This document shows, piece after piece, positions 8,536-16,539 of a stretch of 64,000 nt of DNA. Both the position numbers and the translations under genes were made by a program. Source of the DNA: JACRAV01 sp964571235 (GTDB taxonomy: Bacteria; Zixibacteria; MSB-5A5; GN15; FEB-12). The notes beneath the pieces were generated by a model. That model searched no databases. It had not been told where the DNA came from and saw only the letters and a program-made list of their open reading frames with translations. The DNA lies in assembly GCA_964571235.1 (NCBI GenBank), contig CAZNAI010000003.1, positions 124,001 to 188,000 on the forward strand. The letters are read 5' to 3'. Within the stretch, counting starts at the first letter, position 1. Every line of letters begins with the position of its first letter.

Positions 8536-9537
8536 TTATCTCTTTTCAACTGTCACTTCGCCGGCGGTGATGGGGATGAGTTCACTTCCGGAGCGGAGAA
8601 TCAAACGGCCGTGGATATCGATATCGTGCGCTATCCCGCTTATCCGGCTCCGTCCGGCTATCACCGTAATCTCTCGTCCCAGCAGTGATGAATACTTCCG
8701 CAATTGTCTGTGCGATTGCGCGAGCTGGTGCTTCTGGTAGTGCGTATATTCACTCTCGAACTGCGCCAGAAAATACCGAAGTAGTTCCACACGACTGACC
8801 TTGTGTTTGAGAAACCGCCGAACGGAAGTGGCCGTTTGCTTTAGGTCATCCGGGAAATGACCCACACCGTGATTTACATTGATTCCCACACCAACAATGA
8901 CATGCCCGATCTTATCTCTTTCTGCCGACAATTCGGTCAGAATGCCGGCGACTTTCTTTCCGCCCAGTAGTACGTCATTGGGCCACTTAATCGCCACTGC
9001 ATCAGGACATAATTTTTCAAGTGTGCGGGCGAGCGCCAGCGCGGTCATGAGCGAAAGCCCCGGTGCCAGTTCGGGAGCGAATTTCGGCCTGAGGATAATA
9101 GAAACGTAGATTCCGGCGCCGGCTGGCGAGAACCAGGCACGGCCGAGCCGTCCGCGTCCTTTGGTCTGTTGATCGGCAACCACAATAGTGCCTTCGGGGG
9201 CGCCGTGCTCGGCCTGCGCGGCGGCCAAATCGTTGGTCGATTGAATTGTGCGGTACGCCAGTATGTGGCGACCAATCTGTTTGGTATTCAGGCCTAATGA
9301 AATTTCAGCCGACGTCAATTGATCGGGGGCAGAAAAAAAGGTGATTCCTTTAGAGAGGCGCAGGCCTATGCGGTAATCCCAAAGCGCCAGTTGCTTTGCT
9401 CCGGCGATAAGTTGGTCGGTGGTGAGATTGAGTTTCTTGCTCAGACTTGCATAGGTGTGAGTCTGGCCGGGATGTTTGCGAATCACCTGTAAGAGAGATT
9501 CTGCGCTGGTGTCGCCTGAGTGACTTGCGGAAGTCAT
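8536..9537 (-). CDS. birA: Bifunctional biotin ligase / transcriptional repressor BirA
   Basis: This 333-residue protein has an N-terminal winged helix (about 12-75) followed by the biotin protein ligase domain. Signature motifs include STNDLAA, GRGRLGRAWFSPAG (nucleotide loop), KWPNDVLLGGKKVAGIL and the GVGINVN segment; a short C-terminal SH3-like domain follows. It activates biotin to biotinyl-AMP and attaches it to carrier proteins. The winged helix suggests it also represses biotin genes, though no biotin operon is in the window. Its ATG overlaps the stop of nadC by an ATGA, which indicates translational coupling. Confidence 0.93.
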   Translation of the reverse strand: MTSASHSGDTSAESLLQVIRKHPGQTHTYASLSKKLNLTTDQLIAGAKQLALWDYRIGLRLSKGITFFSAPDQLTSAEISLGLNTKQIGRHILAYRTIQSTNDLAAAQAEHGAPEGTIVVADQQTKGRGRLGRAWFSPAGAGIYVSIILRPKFAPELAPGLSLMTALALARTLEKLCPDAVAIKWPNDVLLGGKKVAGILTELSAERDKIGHVIVGVGINVNHGVGHFPDDLKQTATSVRRFLKHKVSRVELLRYFLAQFESEYTHYQKHQLAQSHRQLRKYSSLLGREITVIAGRSRISGIAHDIDIHGRLILRSGSELIPITAGEVTVEKR

Positions 9538-10418
9538 TCCAAAACCTGCAGAGAAAAGTCGGAGACCGGCGCCGAATGCGTGATGGCGCCAATGGAGACA
9601 AAATCAACACCAGTCGCCGCGATTGCGGCAACCGTCTCAAGAGTGACATTCCCCGAGGCCTCGAGTTGCACCACCGGATTGAGTTTGCGCGCGATTTTGA
9701 CCAGCGACGCCAGCGATTCGATCGATTGATTGTCCAGCAGTATACGGTCGACTCCCGCGGAGATCGCCTCGACCAACTGCGCTTCATTCACTATTTCAAC
9801 TTCGACAAGCATTTTGTCCGGGTCGGTGTCAAATTGCAATCTGAAATCACGGGTGGTGAAATATTCGCGAAGGTGCTCCACTGCCGAGGTGATCGAACCG
9901 GTCGAGGCGATATGGTTGTCTTTGATGAGCGCCATGTCGTAAAGACCGAAGCGGTGATTCATCCCGCCGCCGTGGGCGACTGCCAGTTTCTCAAGCGCAC
10001 GCCAACCGGGAGTGGTCTTGCGGGTGTCCAATATCCGGCAGGGATTACCGGCGGGAATTTTCTGGACAAACTTGCGCGTCAGAGTTGCGATCCCGGAAAG
10101 TTTGCCCAGGAAATTGAGCGCCACTCGCTCCGAACAAAGCACAGTCTGATTGAACCCCTCGATGGTGGCGATAATATCGCCGTAGACGAACGACTCCCCC
10201 TCGCTTTTCTGAAATTCGATGGTGTTGGCCGAGTCGACCGTATCGAAGACCAGCATAGCCGGAGTCACACCGGAAAGGACACCCTCGGATTTGGCGACAA
10301 TTCGCGCCCGGAGCGGCCCCGGCTCAAGACACCCCAGCGAGGTAAGATCCCCCCGTCCGATATCCTCAGACAGCGCCGTTTTTACCAGATCTGTGGTTGT
10401 CTTATGAGTTGAGTCCAC
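9534..10418 (-). CDS. nadC: Nicotinate-nucleotide pyrophosphorylase (carboxylating)
   Basis: NadC converts quinolinate and PRPP to nicotinate mononucleotide, CO2 and pyrophosphate in de novo NAD synthesis. The 294-residue length is normal. Family motifs include EDIGRGDLT near the N-terminus, SERVALNFLGKLSGIAT, RILDTRKTTPGWR (phosphate-binding Arg/Lys), MNHRFGLYDMALIKDNH and the C-terminal SIGAITHSAP. It is the first gene of the operon nadC-birA-iscU-mutM. The start codon lies only 50 bp from the divergent ilvC-like gene, so the two promoters must overlap or abut. Confidence 0.95.
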   Translation of the reverse strand: MDSTHKTTTDLVKTALSEDIGRGDLTSLGCLEPGPLRARIVAKSEGVLSGVTPAMLVFDTVDSANTIEFQKSEGESFVYGDIIATIEGFNQTVLCSERVALNFLGKLSGIATLTRKFVQKIPAGNPCRILDTRKTTPGWRALEKLAVAHGGGMNHRFGLYDMALIKDNHIASTGSITSAVEHLREYFTTRDFRLQFDTDPDKMLVEVEIVNEAQLVEAISAGVDRILLDNQSIESLASLVKIARKLNPVVQLEASGNVTLETVAAIAATGVDFVSIGAITHSAPVSDFSLQVLE

Positions 10419-10453
10419 ACTAATGCCGTGTTTCGCAGTTCGCTGTTCGCACC

Positions 10454-10459
10454 TATATT
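10454..10459 (+). promoter_or_regulatory. -10 box of the ilvC-like gene, leaderless
   Basis: TATATT ends 9 nt before the ATG at 10469, the same spacing as at greA and at the P-loop ATPase. No good -35 hexamer is seen. Confidence 0.4.
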
Positions 10460-10468
10460 ACCGACGCT

Positions 10469-11422
10469 ATGGCGGCAGGCAAAGCGAAAAAAGAAGTGAC
10501 AGTTATCGGTTACGGCTCGCAAGGGCGGGCGATTGCGCTTAATCTGAAGGATTCTGGCTACCGTGTGGTGGTCGGACTGCGCGAGCGGTCGCGTTCGCGA
10601 GTTACCGCACGGCGCGACGGGATGCACGAGATCATGTCGGTTTCGTCAGCGGTCGAACATGCCAGGGTTGTGATCATGGCGATCCCCGATCATGAGCATG
10701 CTCGGGTGTTCAAAGCGGATATCGAGCGGTCGCTTACTCGCGGTTCAACACTGGTTTTTCTGCATGGACTCTCGGTCCATTTCGGATTGGTCGGGCCGCC
10801 TAAGACATGCGATATCGTACTTATTGCGCCGCACGCACCGGGCGTGGCTCTTCGGGAGAAGTTTCTGACCGATAAATCTGTCTCTGCCTTTGTTGCTGTA
10901 GCGAATAATTACAGCGGTGGAGCTTGGAAAACCGCCCGCCGACTGGCTACCGGTATCGGCATATCACAAAAGAACCAGATCAAAACCACATTTGCCCACG
11001 AAGCTATTGGTGACATTCTCGGTGAACAGGCGGTCCTATGTGGCGGACTGGCTATGCTCATCAAACATGGCTTTGACACGCTCGTCGAGCGCGGCATTCC
11101 GCCCGACAATGCCTGGCTCGAAGTTGCCTATCAGCTCGATCTGATTGTCGGGCTAATCAAACAAAACGGCATATCCGGCATGTTTGATCGGGTATCGGTT
11201 GCCGCACGATACGGCTCACTACGCACCGGACCATTTCTAATTGACAAGTCAGTGAAAAAGCGAATGTCCCAGTCGCTTAAGGAAATCGAGTCGGGCAAAT
11301 TCGCTCGGTCTTTGGTTGCCCTGACGCCCGCTGACCTCAGAGTTCTCCGGCATAAACTCTTCGCTCTGACCAGCCCAAAGTTGGAAATATCGGCCCGGAA
11401 ATTTGCCCGCAAACGCCGCTGA
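10469..11422 (+). CDS. Divergent ketol-acid reductoisomerase (IlvC) homologue
   Basis: This 317-residue protein has a Rossmann N-domain (VIGYGSQGRAIALNLKDSG, residues 11-29; basic GLRERSRSR loop suggesting NADPH) and a class I KARI helical C-domain. Conserved features are FLHGLSVHF (catalytic His) and GDILGEQAVLCGG (first magnesium Asp and Glu). Two active-site positions differ from canonical enzymes: the catalytic lysine in APK-type motifs is His here (IAPHAPG), and the second Glu of the second metal site is Gln (EVAYQLDLIV). No ilvB, ilvN or ilvD gene is near. It may be a paralogue with a different or weakened reaction. The start follows a -10 box by 9 nt with no Shine-Dalgarno. Confidence 0.7.
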   Translation: MAAGKAKKEVTVIGYGSQGRAIALNLKDSGYRVVVGLRERSRSRVTARRDGMHEIMSVSSAVEHARVVIMAIPDHEHARVFKADIERSLTRGSTLVFLHGLSVHFGLVGPPKTCDIVLIAPHAPGVALREKFLTDKSVSAFVAVANNYSGGAWKTARRLATGIGISQKNQIKTTFAHEAIGDILGEQAVLCGGLAMLIKHGFDTLVERGIPPDNAWLEVAYQLDLIVGLIKQNGISGMFDRVSVAARYGSLRTGPFLIDKSVKKRMSQSLKEIESGKFARSLVALTPADLRVLRHKLFALTSPKLEISARKFARKRR

Positions 11423-11572
11423 CTTCTCGTAACTCCAATTCAATCTAAGGGCTAGGACAAGCGGACCCCCCTCGGTTCCTGTCTACCAGCCATGTGAAAA
11501 AAATCACCAATTTTCCTTGTAAGTCGTTACCCGTGACAATCTCGTGACAAAACAATACCAGTATTATGCAGA

Positions 11573-11595
11573 TTTGACTCGACGAATGAGTCAAA
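11573..11595. promoter_or_regulatory. Inverted repeat upstream of haem receptor (candidate operator)
   Basis: TTTGACTC and GAGTCAAA are perfect 8-bp arms around a 7-bp spacer, 23 bp upstream of the TonB receptor start. The repeat could bind a dimeric repressor of haem/iron uptake. It does not resemble a Fur box, and the regulator is unknown. Confidence 0.4.
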
Positions 11596-11618
11596 GACGA
11601 AACCATTGGATTTGAAAT

Positions 11619-13826
11619 ATGAACTCTAAATCAGTCCTCTTTTCTCTCTTCCTTCTGATAGCCCCAAATTTGCAGGCCGCTGACCTGGTCGGTCGGGCGG
11701 TCGATATCGCTACCGGCGGAGCGATCGGCGATGTCAATGTGCGAGTCATCGAACAGAACAAGACCACCGCCACCGACCGGCACGGCGAGTTTCGGCTGAA
11801 AAATCTCCCCGACGGAACGTATCGGCTGATCGCAACGCATGTCGGATACGAAATCAGCGATACGATTACGGTAACGATTCCATCTATCTCTCACGCCATT
11901 GTCTCCCTCAAATCAACGCCATGGGTGCTTGATAATGTGGTGGTCACCGGTACGCGTTCACCGCATTTGCTCAAAGATGTTCCGGTGCAAACAGAAGTAG
12001 TCTCGCGCAAAGACTTCGACAAGACCGGCGCGACCACAGTCGACGAGGCGCTGAACTCCTCGGTAGGCATTCAAGTCGACAACGATCTGTCGGGTCGCGG
12101 CGCGACAATACGCGGTATCCAGGGAGACCGGGTACTGGTGCTTGTCGACGGTGAGCGGGCAGTAGGCCGGGTGCGCGGCTCAATCGATTTGGAGCAGTTC
12201 GCACTGACGAATGTCGAGCAGATCGAAATTGTCAAAGGAACCGGCTCGACTCTCTATGGCTCGGACGCTATGGGGGGCGTGATCAATATTATTACGCGGC
12301 GTCCGCCGGAAGAACACCGGAGCGGCACACTCTACGCCGATATTGGATCATTTAGGACTTCCAGCCCGACCGGAGAAGTTCGCTACGGTAAGAATGGCGT
12401 CGGATTCACGCTCGGCGCTAAAGGATTTGTCACACGTGGCTTTGATCTGGACAAGTCTTCGCCAGCCACCAACGGTCAGGATGAGATCAAGCGGTTCAAC
12501 GGCGATTCGCGCCTCAATTGGAAACTTTCTCCCCAATGGACACTGGGGGCCTCGGCCCGGTTCATGTCGGAAAAACGGAACTGGATCGAATCGGAGTACT
12601 GGCCGCCGCTGACATTTATTTACAACGACGATGAATTGAACCGTCGCTACGAAGGCTCAGTCGATCTGGCATTTCTCTCAGGCGAGCGATACAACATGAA
12701 ACTGAAGTTGTCGGGCACACACTATACACATCGCTGGAACAAAGTCGACCGCGAGTCGAACACATGGGTAGATACTTCGAAGACCACCGATGACTTTGTC
12801 GAGGCCTCGTATCATTCCAACTACATGATTGGGCAGGGGCATGTCGCCACCTACGGATTCAACTATAGCCGCACTTCGCTAAACTCGCAGGAGCTTGCCG
12901 GATCGAACCATGACGACAACGCAGGCGCGGGGTATCTCAGCTACGAATATTCCCCGTTCAAGTCGCTGGCATCGGTGTTGGGTGTGCGATATGAACGTCA
13001 CACCTCGTGGGGCGGTCGGTTCAATCCGTCGTTTAATCTGATGTATTCGAAATCCGACCGGTTCAAATTGCGCGGAATGCTCGCCTACGGTTTTCGGGCG
13101 CCGTCGATAAAAGAGCAGTACTTCACCTTCGATCATACCGCGGCCGGATATGTGGTGTATGGCGGTGAGGTTTCTCTCCCGGCCAATATATCTATTCCGG
13201 ATAACATGTCGTTTAAGTCACTGGTCGAGGAAAACGCCATCAACAGTTCGATCTCGGCCGAATTTTCCTACGGATCAATTGGGCTTCACCGGATTACCTA
13301 TTTCTACAATCACATCGAAGACATGATCGATTTCGTCCTGGTGGGTTTCACACCCACCTATTGGCGCGGTGTGTATGTTTATCAGAATATCGACCGGGCA
13401 ATCACACAGGGGATAGAATGGGAATCGCGGGTGAAAGCGAGTGATCATTTTGATCTATCGTTTTCATACAACTATCTCCATTCGCGCAATCTGGGGACTG
13501 GTGAAAAGCTGGTCAATCGCCCCGACCACACCGGCAAAGTATCGGCCACCTGGCATACGCTCTCCAAAAAATTCGCCGTCACGGTCTGGGGAGACTATCA
13601 ATCGCGCAAGCTCTGGGTGGCTCGCACTAACACCGGCGGTAACGAAGGCGACGCCAGCTACGCGCCGCATCGAGCTGAACTCAATATTGATATGTCACAA
13701 AAGCTCACAGCCGATGTGCGGCTCTCAGTACATGTAATCAATTTGTTCAACTATACCAATGTCACGTACGGATACTGGCCCGGGCGCCAGGTGGTCGCGG
13801 GCGTGAGATACGATTTAGGCATTTAA
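11619..13826 (+). CDS. TonB-dependent outer-membrane receptor, probable haem receptor
   Basis: This 735-residue protein has a signal peptide (about 1-20), a carboxypeptidase-regulatory-like beta domain (about 21-95; TDRHGEFRLKNLPDGTYRL), a TonB plug (about 105-225, with VLVLVDGERAVG and GSTLYGSDAMGGVINIITRR) and a 22-strand-type barrel to the C-terminus. It should import a ligand across the outer membrane using TonB energy. The HmuY-like lipoprotein gene starts 30 bp downstream. In Porphyromonas gingivalis HmuR-HmuY is a haem uptake pair, so haem is the likely substrate here; that is inference. An inverted repeat just upstream may regulate it. Confidence 0.87.
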   Translation: MNSKSVLFSLFLLIAPNLQAADLVGRAVDIATGGAIGDVNVRVIEQNKTTATDRHGEFRLKNLPDGTYRLIATHVGYEISDTITVTIPSISHAIVSLKSTPWVLDNVVVTGTRSPHLLKDVPVQTEVVSRKDFDKTGATTVDEALNSSVGIQVDNDLSGRGATIRGIQGDRVLVLVDGERAVGRVRGSIDLEQFALTNVEQIEIVKGTGSTLYGSDAMGGVINIITRRPPEEHRSGTLYADIGSFRTSSPTGEVRYGKNGVGFTLGAKGFVTRGFDLDKSSPATNGQDEIKRFNGDSRLNWKLSPQWTLGASARFMSEKRNWIESEYWPPLTFIYNDDELNRRYEGSVDLAFLSGERYNMKLKLSGTHYTHRWNKVDRESNTWVDTSKTTDDFVEASYHSNYMIGQGHVATYGFNYSRTSLNSQELAGSNHDDNAGAGYLSYEYSPFKSLASVLGVRYERHTSWGGRFNPSFNLMYSKSDRFKLRGMLAYGFRAPSIKEQYFTFDHTAAGYVVYGGEVSLPANISIPDNMSFKSLVEENAINSSISAEFSYGSIGLHRITYFYNHIEDMIDFVLVGFTPTYWRGVYVYQNIDRAITQGIEWESRVKASDHFDLSFSYNYLHSRNLGTGEKLVNRPDHTGKVSATWHTLSKKFAVTVWGDYQSRKLWVARTNTGGNEGDASYAPHRAELNIDMSQKLTADVRLSVHVINLFNYTNVTYGYWPGRQVVAGVRYDLGI

Positions 13827-13856
13827 CATCATTCTATTTGGAGGTTTACACACAGT

Positions 13857-14945
13857 ATGCGTACTCAACTGAAATGGACAGCCGCGATCATAATGGTCGC
13901 AGTCTCACTCTTGCTTGGAGCAGGATGCTCGGATAACTCGACACCGACCGGTGGTGGTAACACTACTCCGGCAAAGACAACTGAATGGTCGCCATCGGAA
14001 AATGTTTATCGTTCGGTTATTGACGCTTCCAACAAAGATGCGTTCATGTACTTTTCGTTCACGACCAGAGACACTGTGACAACCGGCGTGCCGAAAGTGG
14101 TGACCGGAACCAACTGGGATATCGCGTTTCGTCGCACCGAAATCAAACTTAACGGTGGGGCGTCGTCGGGCGGCGGCACAGTGGTTGGAATGCAGTTGGA
14201 TTCGGGCATGACGATTGGCGCCTGCGTGGCTGGCGACACCACTGGCAAGAGCTGGGTTAGCGACAAAATCAACTATGCGGTCGACCAGTGGTACAGCTAC
14301 AATTCGATGACCCATCAACTTGATATGACTCGCTGGGTGTATTCGATGGTCGATGCCAGCGCCCATCACTATGTCAAATTCCGCATTGATTCGATAGTTG
14401 GCGCAGGCATGCCGCCAAGCATGGGAACAGTCTGGATTTCGTATTACTACAACCCCACTGTCGACGACAAAGCGCTTGATGGCACAGTTGTCACCGCGGC
14501 GATTACTGTCGGCAACGGAACAGGGTATTTTGATTTTTCGTCGGCCACGCAAGTAACACCGTCGAGCACGGCTTCCACAGACTGGGACATTGCCTTTAGC
14601 AATTACGACTGCAAGCTAAACAGCGGCCCGAATGGAATAGGCAAATGCGCCGCTTTTGATGCCTTTACCGAACTGACCGATAAGACAGACATCAACGCCC
14701 TGACTGTCCACCCCACCGGCGCGACCATGTTTCCCGATCAAGCCAGTTCGGTGTTTGAGCACGACGGCATTACCTGGTACAATTATACCGGAGCGCCCCT
14801 TCACCAAATTCTTTCCAAGGACTTTGTGTACATCATCAAGAGTCAGGGGAAGCTCTACAAACTGAAAATTGAAGGATACTACGCAAATGTCAGTGGCACC
14901 TCGGTCAGCGGCCACTACACCTTTGTGTGGAACGAAATACTGTAA
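13857..14945 (+). CDS. HmuY-like haem-binding lipoprotein
   Basis: This is a 362-residue lipoprotein. The signal peptide ends in a lipobox (LLLGAGC, lipid-modified Cys at about residue 23), followed by a Ser/Thr/Gly linker. The body carries two copies of the HmuY-family pattern: NWDIAFRRTEIKLNGGASSG (about 83-102) and DWDIAFSNYDCKLNSGPNG (about 243-261), so the domain may be duplicated. HmuY captures haem at the cell surface and passes it to the TonB receptor. The gene sits 30 bp after that receptor, with GGAGG upstream, and a strong terminator follows. Confidence 0.82.
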   Translation: MRTQLKWTAAIIMVAVSLLLGAGCSDNSTPTGGGNTTPAKTTEWSPSENVYRSVIDASNKDAFMYFSFTTRDTVTTGVPKVVTGTNWDIAFRRTEIKLNGGASSGGGTVVGMQLDSGMTIGACVAGDTTGKSWVSDKINYAVDQWYSYNSMTHQLDMTRWVYSMVDASAHHYVKFRIDSIVGAGMPPSMGTVWISYYYNPTVDDKALDGTVVTAAITVGNGTGYFDFSSATQVTPSSTASTDWDIAFSNYDCKLNSGPNGIGKCAAFDAFTELTDKTDINALTVHPTGATMFPDQASSVFEHDGITWYNYTGAPLHQILSKDFVYIIKSQGKLYKLKIEGYYANVSGTSVSGHYTFVWNEIL

Positions 14946-14972
14946 GCTCTCATCTTAGCGCGACACCATCGA

Positions 14973-15011
14973 AATCCCCTGCTTCGCATGCGAAGCGGGG
15001 GATTACTTTTT
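14973..15011 (+). terminator. Rho-independent terminator after the haem uptake pair
   Basis: AATCCCC (14973-14979) pairs with GGGGATT (14998-15004) around the perfect 16-bp palindrome GCTTCGCATGCGAAGC. A run of five T follows at 15007-15011. Confidence 0.85.
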
Positions 15012-15461
15012 CTTGCTTATCTACACAGGAGCGGCGTCCCGCGTGAGGAGTTCGTCGAGTCGACAAAGAGTATCAGGCGTTACGCCTGACACCACGTTGC
15101 ACTACGTGATCCCCACATCGTTGCGTCGGGTCTTGCTGAGTCACGCCGTCGGCGGGACAAAGTGTGACCTGACACTCACTGTCACACTCGACCGGCAGGT
15201 CGCACACTGTTCGCTGGTTGCGAACATCGCAAGACCCGCCGGAACGGCATAGAGAACAAATTTCACCCGCATGCGCCTGTTCAAATCCTGAACAGGGTTG
15301 CATACTTTCACAAACGCAAACTTTGCGTTCGCATAGGGTTCGAGAATGTGTTGTCCGGCAATATCTTAAACGATCTGCAATCAGGGACAATCTGGGGCAT
15401 GGCGATTGCTCAATAGGTAGTCGACCAAATACAGAACTGATGTACCAGTTTTGTTAGACCA

Positions 15462-15492
15462 GCCCCCGACTAACCACCGGGGGCATTTTTTT
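15462..15492 (+). terminator. Terminator-like hairpin
   Basis: GCCCCC (15462-15467) pairs with GGGGGC (15479-15484), followed by seven T (15486-15492). No gene ends just upstream, so it may close an unrecognised short transcript or be a relic. Confidence 0.55.
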
Positions 15493-15554
15493 GTGGCACG
15501 GCCACGGCGTGGGGGCTTCGCCGCTTTCCATCGAGAGTGGATTTGAATTCCTTC

Positions 15555-15582
15555 GTAGGTCACTCGCGTCTTCGTGGGTGAC
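15555..15582 (+). repeat. REP, GTAG type
   Basis: GTAG (15555-15558) precedes the arm GTCACTCGC and its partner GTGGGTGAC. The outer seven pairs include one T-G wobble. The arm matches the second members of the pairs at 33524 and 50757. Confidence 0.75.
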
Positions 15583-15600
15583 ATTTTGGTGCTCACCGTG

Positions 15601-15654
15601 GTGTCGGGCGTCCTCACCCGACACCAATGCGGTCAGGCGGGATGCCTGACCGCA
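15601..15654. repeat. Two adjacent palindromes
   Basis: GTGTCGGG/CCCGACAC (15601-15624) and TGCGGTCAGGC/GCCTGACCGCA (15628-15654) are perfect inverted repeats without the GTAG leader. Similar GTCAGG-type arms occur at 48236-48298. Confidence 0.6.
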
Positions 15655-15724
15655 CATGAATGTGACTGCGCAAACTTCATCTTACTGTGTATACTCTCGG
15701 TCGACGAAGTAAACGACAGAAGAT

Positions 15725-16330
15725 GTGAGGGTACGCAAGTTGACCGGTAGAGAAACAGACACGACACGATGCGCCTGGTGCGGCGAGAACCCGGCGATGA
15801 TCGCATATCACGACAAAGAATGGGGTGTGCCGGTGCACGATGACCGCACGTTGTTTGAATTTCTCATCCTCGAGGGCGCACAGGCCGGATTGTCGTGGCA
15901 GACTATTCTGAACAAGCGCGAAAATTATCGCAAGGCATTTGACAACTTCGATCCGCGCATAATCGCCAAGTACGGCGAAAAGGATATTGCGCGACTTCTG
16001 GCCGACGCCGGCATCGTGCGCAACCGGCTCAAAGTGGCATCCACTATTCAAAATGCCCGGATACTGCTTGAAGTGCAAAGAGAGTTCGGCTCGTTCGATG
16101 CCTACGTCTGGCAATTTGTGAACGGCCGCCCAATCGACAAGAAAATCAGGACGATCAAAGATATCCCGGCGACAAGCAAAGAGTCAGACGCGATGAGCAA
16201 AGACCTGCTGAAACGGGGTTTCAAGTTTGTCGGGTCGACTATCTGCTACGCCTTCATGCAGGCAACGGGGATGGTAAACGATCACGAAGTGGGGTGTTTT
16301 CGTTACACTGAAGTCAAGCGCCGAGGGTAG
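15725..16330 (+). CDS. tag: DNA-3-methyladenine glycosylase I
   Basis: Tag excises 3-methyladenine from alkylated DNA. The protein is 201 residues from a GTG start; a TTG at 15740 is an alternative. The zinc-binding set has the spacing of the E. coli enzyme: Cys16 and His29 (13 apart), His187 and Cys191 (4 apart). Also visible are WGVPVHDDRTLFEFLILEG, the catalytic-pocket AGLSW motif and the FKFVGSTICYAFMQA segment that recognises the base. It is a single-gene unit between repeat-rich stretches. Confidence 0.95.
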   Translation: MRVRKLTGRETDTTRCAWCGENPAMIAYHDKEWGVPVHDDRTLFEFLILEGAQAGLSWQTILNKRENYRKAFDNFDPRIIAKYGEKDIARLLADAGIVRNRLKVASTIQNARILLEVQREFGSFDAYVWQFVNGRPIDKKIRTIKDIPATSKESDAMSKDLLKRGFKFVGSTICYAFMQATGMVNDHEVGCFRYTEVKRRG

Positions 16331-16368
16331 TTAGTAAAGTCAGGTAGGATTCAAGAAGCGGACGAAGC

Positions 16369-16411
16369 GAGATTGCTTGGCCGCGTCGAGGAAGCCGCGT
16401 CTCGCAATGAC
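16369..16411. repeat. 43-bp palindromic element, intergenic copy
   Basis: It has the same length and ends as the element inside mutM (7734-7776), with 37 of 43 matching positions. It lies between tag and the HEAT/cyclophilin gene. Confidence 0.8.
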
Positions 16412-16444
16412 GATTGGCTGAGAAGTGGTTCTAAAGTCAAGGAT

Positions 16445-16462
16445 CCCACCGCAAGCGGTGGG
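16445..16462. repeat. Short perfect palindrome
   Basis: CCCACCGC and GCGGTGGG face each other across a 2-bp loop. There is no T-run, so it is not a rho-independent terminator. Confidence 0.5.
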
Positions 16463-16500
16463 GCGCCTAAGACTGCGAAAATTCTCGGTCGTATTAAAGA

Positions 16501-16529
16501 TTGATTCGCCGCCTTCCCCCCCGTACTTT
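16501..16529 (+). promoter_or_regulatory. Sigma-70-type promoter, leaderless
   Basis: TTGATT (16501-16506), a 17-bp spacer and TACTTT (16524-16529). The -10 box ends 10 nt before the ATG at 16540, which supports that start. Confidence 0.5.
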
Positions 16530-16539
16530 TCCGCCGGTT

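Larger units (their letters stand above)
15016..15724. other. Gene-free region with palindromic repeats
   Basis: About 700 bp with no convincing gene on either strand. It holds several palindromes: TCAGGCG/CGCCTGA (15073-15089), a terminator-like hairpin (15462-15492), one GTAG-type REP (15555-15582), GTGTCGGG/CCCGACAC (15601-15624) and TGCGGTCAGGC/GCCTGACCGCA (15628-15654). It looks like a landing zone for REP-like elements. Confidence 0.6.

Noticed and set aside
13905..14552. 215-codon open frame antisense to the HmuY-like gene
   Set aside because: It lies wholly within a well-supported lipoprotein gene and shows no domain.
15397..15470. tRNA-like stretch with a D-arm-like GCTCAATAGGTAG and GGGGC/GCCCC ends
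   Set aside because: There is no T-loop GTTCGAAT and no anticodon stem; the 3' part is better read as a terminator hairpin.
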